From Halichoerus grypus (Eukaryota; Chordata; Mammalia; Carnivora; Phocidae): a stretch of 64,000 nt of DNA. Location of the stretch: positions 68,577,239 to 68,641,238 of the forward strand of contig NC_135712.1 of assembly GCF_964656455.1 (NCBI RefSeq). The letters run 5' to 3'. Each line of letters begins with the position of its first letter. Within the stretch, counting starts at the first letter, position 1. This document shows, piece by piece, positions 11,210 to 22,390 of the stretch. Below the pieces are notes generated by a model. That model had not been told where the DNA came from and ran no database searches. It was given only the letters and a program-made list of their open reading frames with translations. The position numbers were made by a program, and so were the translations under genes.

Positions 11210-11600
11210 GTGAGCCCTTAAGGAATGCTTCCAAGCCCTCTCTCTTCTGGACAGCAGGAGCTGGGGCAATGAGGCAGCTTCCCTTTGAAGCCCTGTGCCC
11301 ACCTCCTCTGCCGCCTCCACTCACCATCTGTGCCTTCATGCCAGGCCCCTCTGGCTCGTGGGCCCAGAAGATGTATCTATTTAGGATGTCCAGTAATAGG
11401 GCAGTCAGAGGAAGCTACAGAGCAGTCCACCAAACTGGAGTCACAATTCCAAGGGGGTTGGAAAGACCCAAAATTCCTTATAACTGTGGACCTGGCAGTG
11501 ACCTCTTTGCTTTGCTTTCTTGCTTGGGACGTGAGTGCGGGGAATGTGAGGGAGAGTGGGACTAGGGGATGGAAGTAGCACCAGAGGGAAAATGGAACAC

Positions 11601-11638
11601 TTTTTCTTTTTCTTTTTCTTTTTCTTTTTTTTTTTTTT
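11601..11638. repeat. (TTTTTC)n low-complexity tract
   Basis: A pyrimidine tract made of CTTTTT units that decays into a run of T, followed directly by GAGAGAG. Confidence 0.85.
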
Positions 11639-11794
11639 GAGAGAGTGGTTCTAGGTCTACATAATGGCTGGCTTTTTAGTTAAATGAACATTTAAAGCTT
11701 TAAAACGTGTGCATATTTCTATTCTTTGAAAAAGAGAATCAAGTCTTAGGAGAAACAGCTAGATGTCCCCAGAATTTTGGCTTCATTGAATAAC

Positions 11795-12225
11795 TAGTTT
11801 GCTAGGGCTGCCATAACAAGTCCCACAGACTGGGTGGCTTAAACAACAGAATTTATCATCTCACTTTTCCAGAGGCTAGGAGTCCGAGATCAAGGTATAG
11901 GCAGTGATGGTTTCTCCTGAGGGCTGTGAGGGACAGATCTGTTCAATCCTGTCTCCTTGGCCTGTAAATGGCCGTCGTCATGTTCACATGGCATTCTTCC
12001 TGTGTCTTCACACTGTCTTCCCTCTGTACATTTTTCTATGTCCAAATTTCCCCTTTTTATGAGGACACCAGTCATGTTCAAGTAGAGCTCACCCTAATGA
12101 CCTCACTTTAACTTGATTCTCTCTGTAAAGATCATGTCTTCCAATATGGTCACATTCTGAGATACCTGGGGTCAGGACTTCAACATATGAAGGGGGTGGA
12201 GGTGGAGCAATTCAACTCATAACAG
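11795..12225. repeat. old interspersed repeat, class not assigned
   Basis: It starts 'gtttgctagggctgccataa', continues 'ccacagactgggtggcttaa' and ends '...caattcaactcataacag'. I recognise this as a common diverged mammalian repeat (a human counterpart reads gctgccataacaaagtacca), but cannot name the family safely. Confidence 0.5.
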
Positions 12226-12545
12226 TGAACCTTTGAAGAAAAAATGGACTTTCCTACCATAATCTTGATAAGTGGCTGCCATTAGTTCATATCCAAACCT
12301 CATATGCTAAGTACATATAATCTGTTTTGGATATTAATATGATAAAATTGGAACTGACACAATTATTGACTGGCATTTAATAATTGTTGAACCCCTTAGA
12401 GAAAGATGTGGATCTTCTCATCCTGTTTCCTGGTAATTCTGCAACCTAAGATTTTATTATTTCTTTCTAGAGAAAAGGGGTTCCTAGAAGTTGAGATAAT
12501 AAAGAAATAATAGTGTTCCCCCCCACCCCCCCCGGCTAAATTAGG

Positions 12546-12600
12546 ATAGAATAGAATAGAATAGAATAGAATAGAATAGAATAGAAAGAATAGAATAGAA
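12546..12600. repeat. (TAGAA)n pentanucleotide microsatellite
   Basis: About ten units of AATAG/TAGAA, with one interruption (AGAAAGAATAG) near its right end. Confidence 0.93.
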
Positions 12601-12877
12601 ATAAGGCAGAGTGGTCTATAAGTAAATTTAGGAGATGCTACATTCAGGTTTGGGTTACTGAGTTGGATTCATAATGTTCTTGAGCCCAATTCTCTTGTCC
12701 TCCTTGCCCTCCCAGCCCTTCCTGGTGTCCCTGTCTGCCACTGCTTTGTTCCTGTGACCAGGAACTATGTGGAGGTTTTTCTTTACTGTTTATTTTTCAT
12801 AGATTCCCGGTTCTCTGTGGTAGACCTGAGGCATTAGAGCAAGCAGGGGTTTGCAGCAGAAATATACCCTGAGTTCC

Positions 12878-13074
12878 TTTTTTTTAAAGATTTTATTTAT
12901 TTATTTGACAGAGAGAGAGACAGCGAGAGAGGGCACACAAGCAGGGGGAGTGGGAGAATGAGAAGCAGCCTTCCAGCTGAGCAGGGAGCCCGATGTGGGG
13001 CTCGATCCCAGGACCCTGGGATCATGACCTGAGCTGAAGGCAGATGCTTAACGACTGAGCCACCCAGGTGCCCC
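12878..13074 (-). mobile_element. CAN-SINE, antisense
   Basis: A poly-T start, 'aagattttatttatttattt', 'gacagagagagagacagcga', a body with 'gggctcgatcccaggaccc', and the complement of the head at the right end. The flanks (ataccctgagttcc on the left, atactcagttctt on the right) look like a decayed target-site duplication. Confidence 0.92.
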
Positions 13075-14764
13075 TATACTCAGTTCTTACAGCTTTTCAC
13101 TAGTCATACTGGATGAAGTTTTACACTTTTTCCCTTGGGGCTATGTTAGGTCTGAAGCTATTCTGAACAAACCAAGTAATTCCTTTTGCTCTTAAGCCTT
13201 GATGTCCACAAGTTTCTGAGGAGGAGTCTGGCTTGACTTTCTCTGGGTCTTTGGAGGCACTGGCCCCTGACAGGAAATCAGCATCTGACTGTGCTAACGC
13301 GTGTTAGACTCCGCAGGAACTGCGTTGTGCATGCACACGTGTGTACACAGAAGGCCAGACACAGACTGCAAAATTATCTTCTCTTTTCAATCAAGCACCA
13401 CCATCTCCTTTTTCTATCAAGTCTCAGAGAATCTGCTTTGCATTCCTTCAGCTAATTAAGAAGGACCATGAACATCCTCTGTCCCTTCTGAAGTCCAGGG
13501 CTTTGGGCCTGGGAGAAGTTTGCCTCCTCACTTAGATTCTCTCTCTTATAAATCCTCTAGCCTTCCCTTCAGCATTGGCAGGGTTATAATTCATGGGTCA
13601 GGCTCTTACGTAATGTTAATAGAGCTTTTAGAGCTTTCCTGGCTAGCTGGTCACTGGCTTAATATTAACTTTGGACCAGGGTAAAGATAAGCCTGTTTGG
13701 CTGGTGACCTTGACAGTAAGGAGCCATGATCCAAGCAGAGGGCAGGTGTTTCTCGGGAATAGAAAAGAAAAATGACCCCTGTGCTGGGTACTGTTTGGAA
13801 TAAGGCATCATGTGCAGAGAATGGCCCACATTTTTACTAAAGGGCAAAAGTCATCACCTGAGAGAGTATGGTTCAGAGGAGGCCCTCTAGCTATCAGATA
13901 TCAGGTGTCAGCGTGTTCTTGCTGCAGAACAGTAGGGAAAGCAAGGCTCTCCGATCGCATCTGTGAAGACCTGCTGGGTTGGACCTCATTCCCTTTGAAG
14001 ATGTGAAGATGTCTCTGAAAATCAAACCAAATAGGCTCCCCCTATGTAGGCTGGCAAGTGGCCTGCTAGCTCAAAGCATTTTAAGAAGGATCTCAAGACC
14101 CAGAAAAATATCTACCAGCTTGTAAAACATGGACACCTGTATATGGTACTCCAGCTGTACCTGTTGATCGGTCGCAGGAGACTAAGACTTCAGAATTAGA
14201 CTAATTCTAACTAAGACTCCATCCTCAAATAATAGAAGGAGATGAGAGGAGCCCAACTCATTAGATTACTTGCATTCCTGCCTACATCACTTCCCTTGGC
14301 CACAGGTTGGTTCTAGGTTCATGACCATAAGAGTACCCGAGGTCCTTGGCCCATGCTGCAAGGGAGCCAAGCAGACAACATTTCTCAGAGCTTTGAGGAC
14401 AGAAAGGCTACAGGTGTCACCCACTTTCTGTTGTCCTTTTAATAAAAAATAAGAAGAGCCAGGATAATTCCTGAACATCTTTCTAGCTAATGATTTTATC
14501 TTCCTCCCTTCTGGCATTTTCTTAGAGCTGCTTCTTTCCTAGTGGTTTCCTAGCCTTCTTTCCCTCCCCCTCCCCCCCCCCCAGGGCTCTGTGTCTGCCC
14601 CATCTGAATGGATGGGTCCTAATTCAGTCTCTTACTAGTGTCCTGAGGCTTTTAGTGTCAGGTCTGCTATCTGTGTCCTCAGGGGGGCCAGTCTTGTAGG
14701 CCCAGAGGGCTGTGGCCCCCTCCCCGTTTTTCACTTCCTTCACCCCAGCACTTGCTTCCATCAG

Positions 14765-14950
14765 GGCACCCTGACCGCGCAGGGGAAGCTGCTGCAGCAG
14801 GACACGTTCTATGTGATTGAGCTGGACGCAGGCATGCAGTCCCGGACCAAGGAGAGGCGCGTGTTCCTCTTTGAGCAAATCGTCATCTTCAGCGAACTGC
14901 TAAGGAAGGGATCACTCACCCCGGGCTACATGTTCAAAAGAAGCATCAAG
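14765..14950 (+). CDS. KALRN: KALRN exon 9: PH2, first half
   Basis: It encodes GTLTAQGKLLQQDTFYVIEL and on to KGSLTPGYMFKRSIK (window residues 228-289). G-LTAQGKLLQQDTF and RRVFLFEQIVIFSE are strands beta-1 and beta-3/4 of the DH-associated pleckstrin-homology domain. From family knowledge this domain assists exchange and membrane placement. Phase 0 on both sides. Donor AAG|gtaagg. Confidence 0.97.
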
Positions 14951-15321
14951 GTAAGGCTCCCAGTGGGGATGACCGAGGGCAGGGAAGAGCCAGTCCTGGG
15001 AGCTGCTTCCCAAAGACAGAGACCTGGAGTGAGTATGGATTCAGAACGTTGACAGTCTTTCAGCCAAAGAAGCTGTGGGTGTGAAGATTAAATATTTTGA
15101 GAGAAAGAGACAGGCTGAGAGCAGGTCCTACAGATCCGGCAGGTTCTCCAGGATCATGTCATTCACTCAGAGTCAGAAACCAAAGGATTTAGCTATTAGA
15201 CCCAGGACAAAATTTTGGGAATATCTCCTGAAATAAAAACTTGGAGGAACTGTAGTATGTTGTTGATTTTTTTTTTTTTAAACCACTTAAATATGAAAAG
15301 ATTCAACTTGGTTTCTTCCAG
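14951..15321 (+). other. KALRN: intron within PH2
   Basis: A 371-bp intron with an A/T-rich end (a run of T near 15268-15279) and acceptor ttcttccag. No repeat was recognised. Confidence 0.8.
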
Positions 15322-15493
15322 ATGAATTACTTGGTCCTGGAGGAGAACGTGGACAATGACCCCTGTAAGTTTGCGCTCATGAATAGAGAGACTTCTGAGA
15401 GGGTCATTCTGCAAGCCGCCAATGCGGACATCCAGCAGGCCTGGGTGCAGGACATCAATCAAGTCTTAGAAACACAGCGAGACTTCTTAAATG
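15322..15493 (+). CDS. KALRN: KALRN exon 10: PH2, second half
   Basis: It encodes MNYLVLEENVDNDPCKFALM and continues to AQWVQDIN-like helix sequence QQAWVQDINQVLETQRDFLN (window residues 290-346, plus one base). The C-terminal alpha helix of the PH fold, with its invariant Trp (QQAW), is clear. It starts in phase 0 and ends AATG|gtaggt in phase 1. Confidence 0.97.
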
Positions 15494-16321
15494 GTAGGTA
15501 CTGGGCCTGGCTTCTAACAGGGCCATTTTCAGGGAACCCCACACCTCTGAGTTTCCTTGGGTCTGGGCTTAACGGTGACTTCATGAGCCCGGATGACATT
15601 TTATAAGGATGATAAATTTGTAGTTTTCAGAAACACTTGGTTGAGAATTTTTCTGAACCTGGGTATGTCAGTGGAACAGATGGAACATGATAAAGAAGCC
15701 CCATCTTTCCAAAAGAAGAGCTATTCTCTTAGAGCCTAGCCATGGGGTCTATGCCTTGTGGCCACCCGTGCCAGCTCGTAATGATTGTGGCAGAAGTCTG
15801 AGTTGGGCACATCCTCCTTGTCTCAGGGGCTGACTATCAGAGTACTATGTTTTCCCATTTGGTGGCTAATGGCTAGTGTTTTCACAGATTCTCTGGTGTT
15901 ACTTAGTGTTCACTGGGAGTTTGACAGATCAGTGAGAGAGCCTACAGAGGTCCTCTTGCTAGCCAACTTGAGCCCTTTCAAAGGAGAGGTGATCCCTAAA
16001 CTCTAAATTTCAGTAATATCTTGAAACTTCCCACAACTCATGATTACAGAGAGTGTAGCTCTCTATGGACCCTGCAGGAGTCCCCTCACTGGTGGTGGGA
16101 ACCGAAGTGAAATGGCGCTGCTACCTTGTTTAAGTTTCTTTATTTCTTTTCGCTGCTGGGGTTGTCTCCACGTTGAGCTTAGCATGTGACAGGAAGTGTA
16201 CAGTTTTAAACCGGTGCTCATCTTTCAAGTTGATGCACTCAGAAGTCTCTCTGAGCAGAAACAGAGCTGGAAGTTGAAAGCAGAATGTCACCAGAAATGA
16301 AGTTACCCCAGACACTCAGCA

Positions 16322-16660
16322 AGCACATATGCCTGTACGTACACACACATACATGCACACACAGACTCAGAAAGCACATATGCCCATACGTACACATACA
16401 CACACACACAGACTCAGAAAGCACATATGCTTGTATGTACACACACGTGCATGCACACACAGACTCAGAAAGCACTTATGCCCATACGTACACATACACA
16501 CACACACAGACTCAGAAAGCACATATGCTTGTATGTACACACACGTGCATGCACACACAGACTCAGAAAGCACATATGCCCATACGTACACATACACACA
16601 CACACAGACTCACCAAGCACATATGCTTGTATGTACACACACGTGCATGCATGCACACAG
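16322..16660. repeat. minisatellite with alternating 51/47-bp units
   Basis: Seven units each begin 'agcacatatg' (one has agcacttatg) and end 'cacagactcagaa'. Starts are at 16322, 16373, 16420, 16471, 16518, 16569 and 16616, so unit lengths alternate 51, 47, 51, 47, 51, 47. Odd units carry 'cttgtatgtacacacacgtg' or a close variant; even units carry 'cccatacgtacacatacaca'. The true period is a 98-bp dimer. Long stop-free frames on both strands follow from this composition and are not genes. Confidence 0.93.
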
Positions 16661-17424
16661 GTCCACTGTCAGATGTGTCACCTCTTGCCAGTACTGGAAT
16701 CTGGACTCTTTCAAATGGTGCAAACAGCCCTTGTTGGGTGTCCAGCGTTGACCTGAATGCTGTGGGGAAAAATTAAAGGTAACATACCAGTTGAGGCCGT
16801 GGGCAAGTCATGATGTTTCTGTGGGCCTCTGTTGGCTCATTTTGTGAAAAGGAGAGACAGTCTACTCTGCCCACATTGGCACGTGCTCTGGTGTGCCAGT
16901 CAGCAGTACGGGAAGCAGGAAAACATGGCACAGCTCCCTACAATCTCAGTCTAACTGCATGTAAGGGATTTAACACATTGTATTTATTTTAAAACATATA
17001 AAAGGAAATTATACAGCAAGATAAACATGAAACTTCAAAGCAATTTCACACTGTAAGTGTGAGAGTATTTTGGGGTCATGCCCCTAGGCCCCCCAACTGT
17101 AGAACAGTTTGATGAAAAAAACTTTGTCATCTCTAGGGCTCTAAAAAGTCTAAAATTAAACACCAACCCAGCCCTGAGGGATAGCAGCAGAAGTTGTATA
17201 TAGTTTACAGTTTCTGAATGTAGAACTTTGAATTAACACCTATGTTGATACAATAATTTTACGTAAAAGGTGCACATATATAAAATACATGTATAAATTG
17301 TATTCCAGTAGTTAAGAATTTCTGATAGATTCTAAGCTGAAATGAGATTTTTAAGTTTATCAATTCAGTACAAAAGACAAATAAGAAAAAAAATGAAACC
17401 AGCAATAATTGAAGTAACAACAAT

Positions 17425-17660
17425 GGCTCGTACCATTGAGTCCTTTCTCTGAGACAGGCACAATGCTAAGCATGTATTCACATGTATTATCACATTTCAT
17501 CCTCATGTCAACATGGAAAGGTGAGTCCTATCATCCTGTATTTTTCAGGTGAGGGAAAGGAGTCAGAGAGGTTAATAAGCTTGTCCAAGGTCACAAAAAC
17601 AGTAGGTAATAGAACAAGGACTTGAACCCAGAACCCTATAACTTAAAATTAGGCTTTTAA
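17425..17660 (+). repeat. MIR SINE fossil
   Basis: A classical MIR reading: 'attatcacatttcatcctca', a diverged 'aggtgagggaaaggagtcag', 'gaggttaataagcttgtcca', 'aggtcacaaaaacagtaggt' and 'aggacttgaacccagaaccc'. Confidence 0.75.
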
Positions 17661-19366
17661 CCATAAACTACAGTATAGTCGCTGGTGGTAGGGCACACAT
17701 TTATCTATGAGCTCCCTAGCAAACAAAGCAAAGAAAGAAACAGGATCAGGCATAAGATGCTATATATCAGGCAGAAACAAACCCTCCCAGGAGATGCATA
17801 GCTTCCCTGATCCTAAGACCTGAGTAATGCAGACTGAGACTGGTGGAAGAACAAAGGCTGTCTGTGTAGCTCATTTAAAAAGCCATATTATTTTGAAACA
17901 CTTCAGCACAGTTATTACATATATAATCAGGTAATACCCCAATTCCATGTGATGGATACTGATTCATACAGTCAGGTTGATAAGGCCTGCTTCAAAATTC
18001 TCTGCCATCTACTTAAAACTTGGAACTACATTTCTTTGGGTGTAGTCCATGATCCAGACTTTTATATGGTTCCAAGAGACCTTTTTCTTAATTATAGTGA
18101 GTTATGGAGCTATTACTGAACTACATTATCAATTCTTAAATATTTAATGCCTACAGAATACTGTCCAGGGAGAAAAGCTGAGCTCTGGCAGGAGCCCGAT
18201 ACTTTGACACACTCAAGGGATAAGGCTGTGATGATAGAGCAGGGCCAGCCTTTTGCTTACAGAGACATGTGCAGGCATCGCAGGGCCTCCTGAGACCTCA
18301 AAGATGAAGAATGGTGGCCCTATGTTGAGTCCTACCAAAGTACATGCTTATCACTATAGAAATATCCCTATAATTGAAAGGCCCCAGCTGTTAACCCACT
18401 TAAATATTTGTTACAGAGAATCCTGATAAAAATGACAAAAGTGGGCCAGCCCTTGAAGTCATTATGACAGAGTTTGACCTGCATGGCTTTTGCCTGGCTA
18501 TCCCTCTTTAGTACTCAGGCCTTGGAACTTTCTTATCTGAAACTCTGTAAAACAAAGCTCACATGTTTCCTCTGTCTCCTGAGTTCCACTGACTACCATT
18601 CTGCCAGTCTCCAAATTGGAGTGACCCTCAGCCCTTGTCTCCTCCTTGCATCAAGGCTGTGGCAGAATCTAATCTCCCTCCAGAACACATGTCACCTCAT
18701 AGCCATTCTACATTCTCACCAGCTCTACTCTGCTTGGGTCTCTTGCTGGTCACTATCTCATGGTTTCTGAATCAGCCTCTCCAATACCTCCTCCCAACTG
18801 CCACAAGGTTAATGTTCTCCAGGTGTGGCTCTGGTGAGAGAATTTAAAATGTTCAAGTTCATTTAATCCAATCACTTTTCATGATCTTCAGAATTACACC
18901 GAGGCTCATTAGCCTGGCTTTGTAGATCTTTCAGCCATGGCACCCATAACCTCCCTTACCTGTCTCATCTCTTCCTCCACGGAGACGCCTGGCCTTCTGC
19001 TGCAGGTCATCTGACTCCATCCCGTTCTCCAGACACACTTCACACTTGCCTACATCCTGCAGAGTCTGAAGCGTATCACCACCCAATCCCCATAGGCCCA
19101 TACACCCATGCGCACACACACAAAGCCTTCTCTCCCTGCTTTTGCACAACACTCTGCACTCACATAGGGCATCACTTCATGTTTGCATTTTCCTCATTAA
19201 GGTAGCTTTCTTAAATCTCACAGGAGATTATAAATTCCTTTAAAACAAGGGTAGTGTCTTCCTCATGTAACACCTCAATGCCTGGCACAAAGCCTCTGTG
19301 TAATAAGCTTCCAAATCCTTGTGGGATTCCTGGAGCTCAGAGTAACCATCCACTCTTACCCTACAG

Positions 19367-19605
19367 CCCTACAGTCGCCCATTGAGTATCAACGGAAAGA
19401 ACGGAGCACGGCCGTGATGAGGTCCCAGCCATCCAGGGTTCCCCAAGCCAGCCCCAGGCCCTACTCCTCTGTCCCCACGGGCTCTGAGAAGCCCCCAAAG
19501 GGCTCCAGCTATAACCCACCTCTGCCACCCCTGAAGATATCTACCTCCAATGGCAGTCCAGGGTTTGACTACCACCAACCTGGGGACAAGTTTGAGGCCA
19601 GCAAG
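19367..19605 (+). CDS. KALRN: KALRN exon 11: Pro/Ser linker between PH2 and SH3
   Basis: It completes an Ala codon and encodes ALQSPIEYQRKERSTAVMRS, then a low-complexity linker rich in Pro, Ser and Tyr (PRPYSSVPTGSEKPPKGSSY, NPPLPPLKISTSNGSPGF) ending FEASK (window residues 347-426). NPPLPPLK is a PxxP motif that could bind SH3 domains; this is inference. It starts in phase 1 and ends AAG|gtaagt in phase 0. Confidence 0.96.
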
Positions 19606-21274
19606 GTAAGTGACAGCACCTTATCCCCACCCTCAACACCCTGAGGGCGCAGCCTCTGGGCTCACTTGAGGAAGTAGCTTCTTTTTATGCCTCTCATTTG
19701 ACCAGAAGCAACCCACTAAATACAGCCGAGTCTCAATTATTTCTCTTTCTTCCCCTGCAAATTGAGTGAGTTAGACCAGTTCCCTCTGCGCAGACACTCT
19801 GTGTCAAAGGGCTGTTGTCATCTGCAGAAACTCTGCAAATATAAGGAAATATTGTAGTGGCAACTATGACCTATACCAAATAGAGTAGTTGTAGTTTGGA
19901 TCACTAAAAGTCACAACTCTACTGTTTGACATCTTAAAGAGGTCACCCTTTCTAATGATGAGCTGCTGAAGTGAGCTCTGAGTCCTTCGCCATCCACTGG
20001 CTGATACAGCAAGGGGAAATTGCTCATTGTGAGTGTGAATGGGAGTAGCAACCTTGGATGAGACATTTTTCACAGATAATCCACAATTCAAACAGCACCA
20101 TGAGAGCAGCGTAGAATTAACTGTATATCCAGTCTACACAGCTGTTTTGACCCTACCAAGTGGTAGGTGTGAGAATAAATGGGAAAAGTGCTAGATTAGG
20201 AATTCAGGCAATCTGGTTCCCATTCCAAATTCTGCAACCCACTTGTTCTAGAACCTTAGCAAGTTCATTAATCTCATTAGGCCCCAGTTGCCTCTAGAAC
20301 TTAATGGATCTTTGAATAGATTTTTTTTTTACTTACATTTTTCCTTACATGTTCTGATTTTGTAGTTTTATCCAAATTATTAGATGATATTAATTTTTTA
20401 ATGATCTATTAATAAAAACTAAGATAAGTTTTTTAAAAATCAACTGTTAATGTCTAAGTTCAATTCTGTATTAGAATAACTATACTGACCTATTTCATCA
20501 CATTACCTAAAAATGATTTTCTACATTAAAAATTACCCTTGTGAGTTAGTTGAAGTCATATTGGCCTTTTGTCAAACTTACTGAAGAATTTCTGGCTCTG
20601 ATCATGGTGTATGAGGTAGCCAGGCCTCACTAGGAGATACAGGCCTAGAAGCAGCTTTCCTGGTGTAGTCATATGAAAAGGCCCCAGAGGCCGGACCTCT
20701 TGTATTAATGAATATGGGCGGGACCAGAGAAGTTTTGTTCCCACTGGAGTTGGGTCAGGGTAGGTCATGGTCTTGCCAATTGAATTGGGCAAATGTCTCA
20801 TTGTTACTCCTGCTTCAAAGAAGATCAGAATGTAGCATAAGACCAACGCTTTTACAGAAGGAAGAAAAAAATGTTTCGAAGTGTCTGCTTTCCGCTAGGG
20901 GGTTGTGACCCTGACCTGACCTTTGCCCCGACGTCACTCTGCCCAGGGGCTTATGTCTCTGTGTGCCTTTGCCACCCTCTTCTATACATTAGAGGATGCT
21001 GGTGGGAAGGTTGCATGATGGGAGGCTTCCAGGTGGAAAGTGTTTATGTTCCCTAGTCTAGACAGTTCTCTACCTATTCACCCTTGATTATAATATTATA
21101 CGCAACATCATTATAAAAAGTAGATTTTCAAAGCATGTTTATAGATATCATTTTATTGCTCAAGATAATGTTCTGCCTGCTGTTTACCCTGCTAGTAGAG
21201 CGTTGGCCTTTAACCACGCAGGGGGATGTGAACGGCCTCCTTGTGTCCGTGTCCCTCTTGCCCTTGTCTCTTAG
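19606..21274 (+). other. KALRN: intron before SH3 exon
   Basis: A 1.67-kb intron. A diverged antisense MIR-like piece lies at about 20180-20310. The acceptor is a tandem tagcag (see the SH3 exon). Nothing else was recognised. Confidence 0.75.
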
Positions 21275-21531
21275 CAGGGCGACCTGGGAGGCTGCAATGG
21301 GACCTCATCCATGGCCGTGATCAAAGATTACTATGCACTGAAGGAGAACGAAATCTGTGTGAGCCAAGGTGAGGTGGTCCAGGTCCTCGCCGTCAACCAG
21401 CAGAACATGTGCCTGGTGTACCAGCCTGCCAGCGACCGCTCCCCGGCGGCCGAGGGCTGGGTCCCAGGCAGCGTCCTGGCGCCCCTCCCCAAAGCCACGG
21501 CGGCCGCAGAAAATAGTGACGGAAGCATCAA
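21275..21531 (+). CDS. KALRN: KALRN exon 12: second SH3 domain
   Basis: It encodes QGDLGGCNGTSSMAVIKDYY, ALKENEICVSQGEVVQVLAV, NQQNMCLVYQP and AAEGWVPGSVLAPL (window residues 427-511, plus two bases). The SH3 spans about residues 440-500: an ALKENE acidic RT-loop, the Gly-Trp pair in EGWVPGSVLAPL, and the 3-10 helix region. The donor is ATCAA|gtaagt, phase 2. If not spliced, the frame reads one more Lys codon and stops at TAA 21533-21535, which is the kalirin-9 terminus. The acceptor is a TAGCAG tandem, so a form lacking the first Gln is possible. Confidence 0.96.
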
Positions 21532-22390
21532 GTAAGTGCCTCGTTGGCTTCCCCGGGAGAGGAGTGTGTGGATTAAAAAATCAAAACCAAACAAAGAACA
21601 CAAAAAATGCAAACACACGCTAGGGAATTCCTGCTGCTTATTCTCGACAGTGCCACCGGAACCAATGTTCGAGCGCTGGAGCCACACGCAGCATGGGGCA
21701 GCCAGGCTGGATTGTTCCAGGCTTTTGTTGTTGTTGTTGACAGTAGTGGCTGTGGGTTTTTGGTTTTTGTTTTTTGGGTTTTTTTTCCCGTTTCGTTTAT
21801 AATTTTCTGTTCGTTTTTTTTTTCCTCCCCTCCCCCATTAAGAAAAGAACCCTACTGAAACCCTAGATGACAAAGGCATGCCTTCCGTTGCTCCATTTGA
21901 CCCACCACAGGATTCACTGGACTGGACTTTATTTATATTGTATTAAGTTACTGATATATATATATTTTTTTTTTTTCTTTTTGATTGACACCAAAAAATT
22001 ACCTTAGCACGAATGCCAGACCTATATAGGTCAGAGGCCTGCTGCTTCTCCCAGGAGAGAGGGAACTTTTTGGTTGTCTGTGGCAATTCCTCTGTACAGA
22101 TTGTAACATTTTTTTTTTTTAATTTCTCCCCTCCCCTGTCACTTTAATATATGTTCATGGTAATTTGTAAGATATTTCTTTTCCTTATTTTGGTTGCGAA
22201 GACCCTTCCGAACACATTCCTGTATAAAGTATTTTGCACTATTTAAAGAACCCCATATGGATGAAGTCAGGTTGTGCAATATAAATGGAGAGTCACAATG
22301 TTCATCATTGTACCTGTAATGTAACTAATAATTTTAAATGTACTATTTTAAATATGTAAAATAAATTTTCACCATGAGCATGTTTTAATG
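21532..22390 (+). other. KALRN: alternative terminal exon extension: kalirin-9 stop and 3'UTR
   Basis: Read-through of the SH3 exon completes Lys (AAG) and meets TAA at 21533-21535, inside the gtaagt donor. Downstream is T-rich, AT-rich sequence without SINEs, ending near AATAAA at 22360-22365 with 'gcatgttttaatgaggc' after it. This matches the known kalirin-9 isoform, which ends after the second SH3 and has no Ig, FnIII or kinase. The exact cleavage site is inferred; later AATAAA hexamers near 22974 and 23560 are alternatives. Confidence 0.8.
22360..22365 (+). promoter_or_regulatory. KALRN: poly(A) signal AATAAA (kalirin-9 transcript)
   Basis: A canonical hexamer about 825 bases past the intronic stop, in AT-rich DNA, with a T-rich 'gttttaatg' element shortly downstream. 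Confidence 0.7.

Larger units (their letters stand above)
11210..14764 (+). other. KALRN: intron between DH2 and PH2
   Basis: A 3.6-kb intron. It holds a T-rich (TTTTTC)n tract (11601-11638), an old interspersed repeat (about 11795-12225), a TAGAA microsatellite (12546-12600), an antisense CAN-SINE (12878-13074) and a C-rich run near 14568-14583. The acceptor is ccatcag. Confidence 0.85.
15494..19366 (+). other. KALRN: intron with higher-order tandem repeat
   Basis: A 3.9-kb intron. It holds an AC-rich minisatellite (16322-16660) and a sense MIR (about 17425-17660). The remainder, including 18400-19300, has no recognised element. Acceptor ttaccctacag. Confidence 0.85.

Noticed and set aside
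16285..16776. Long overlapping open frames on both strands (up to 163 codons), rich in His/Thr or Cys/Val
   Set aside because: They arise from the stop-free tandem repeat of ACAC-rich units; no domain, splice signal or conservation logic supports coding.
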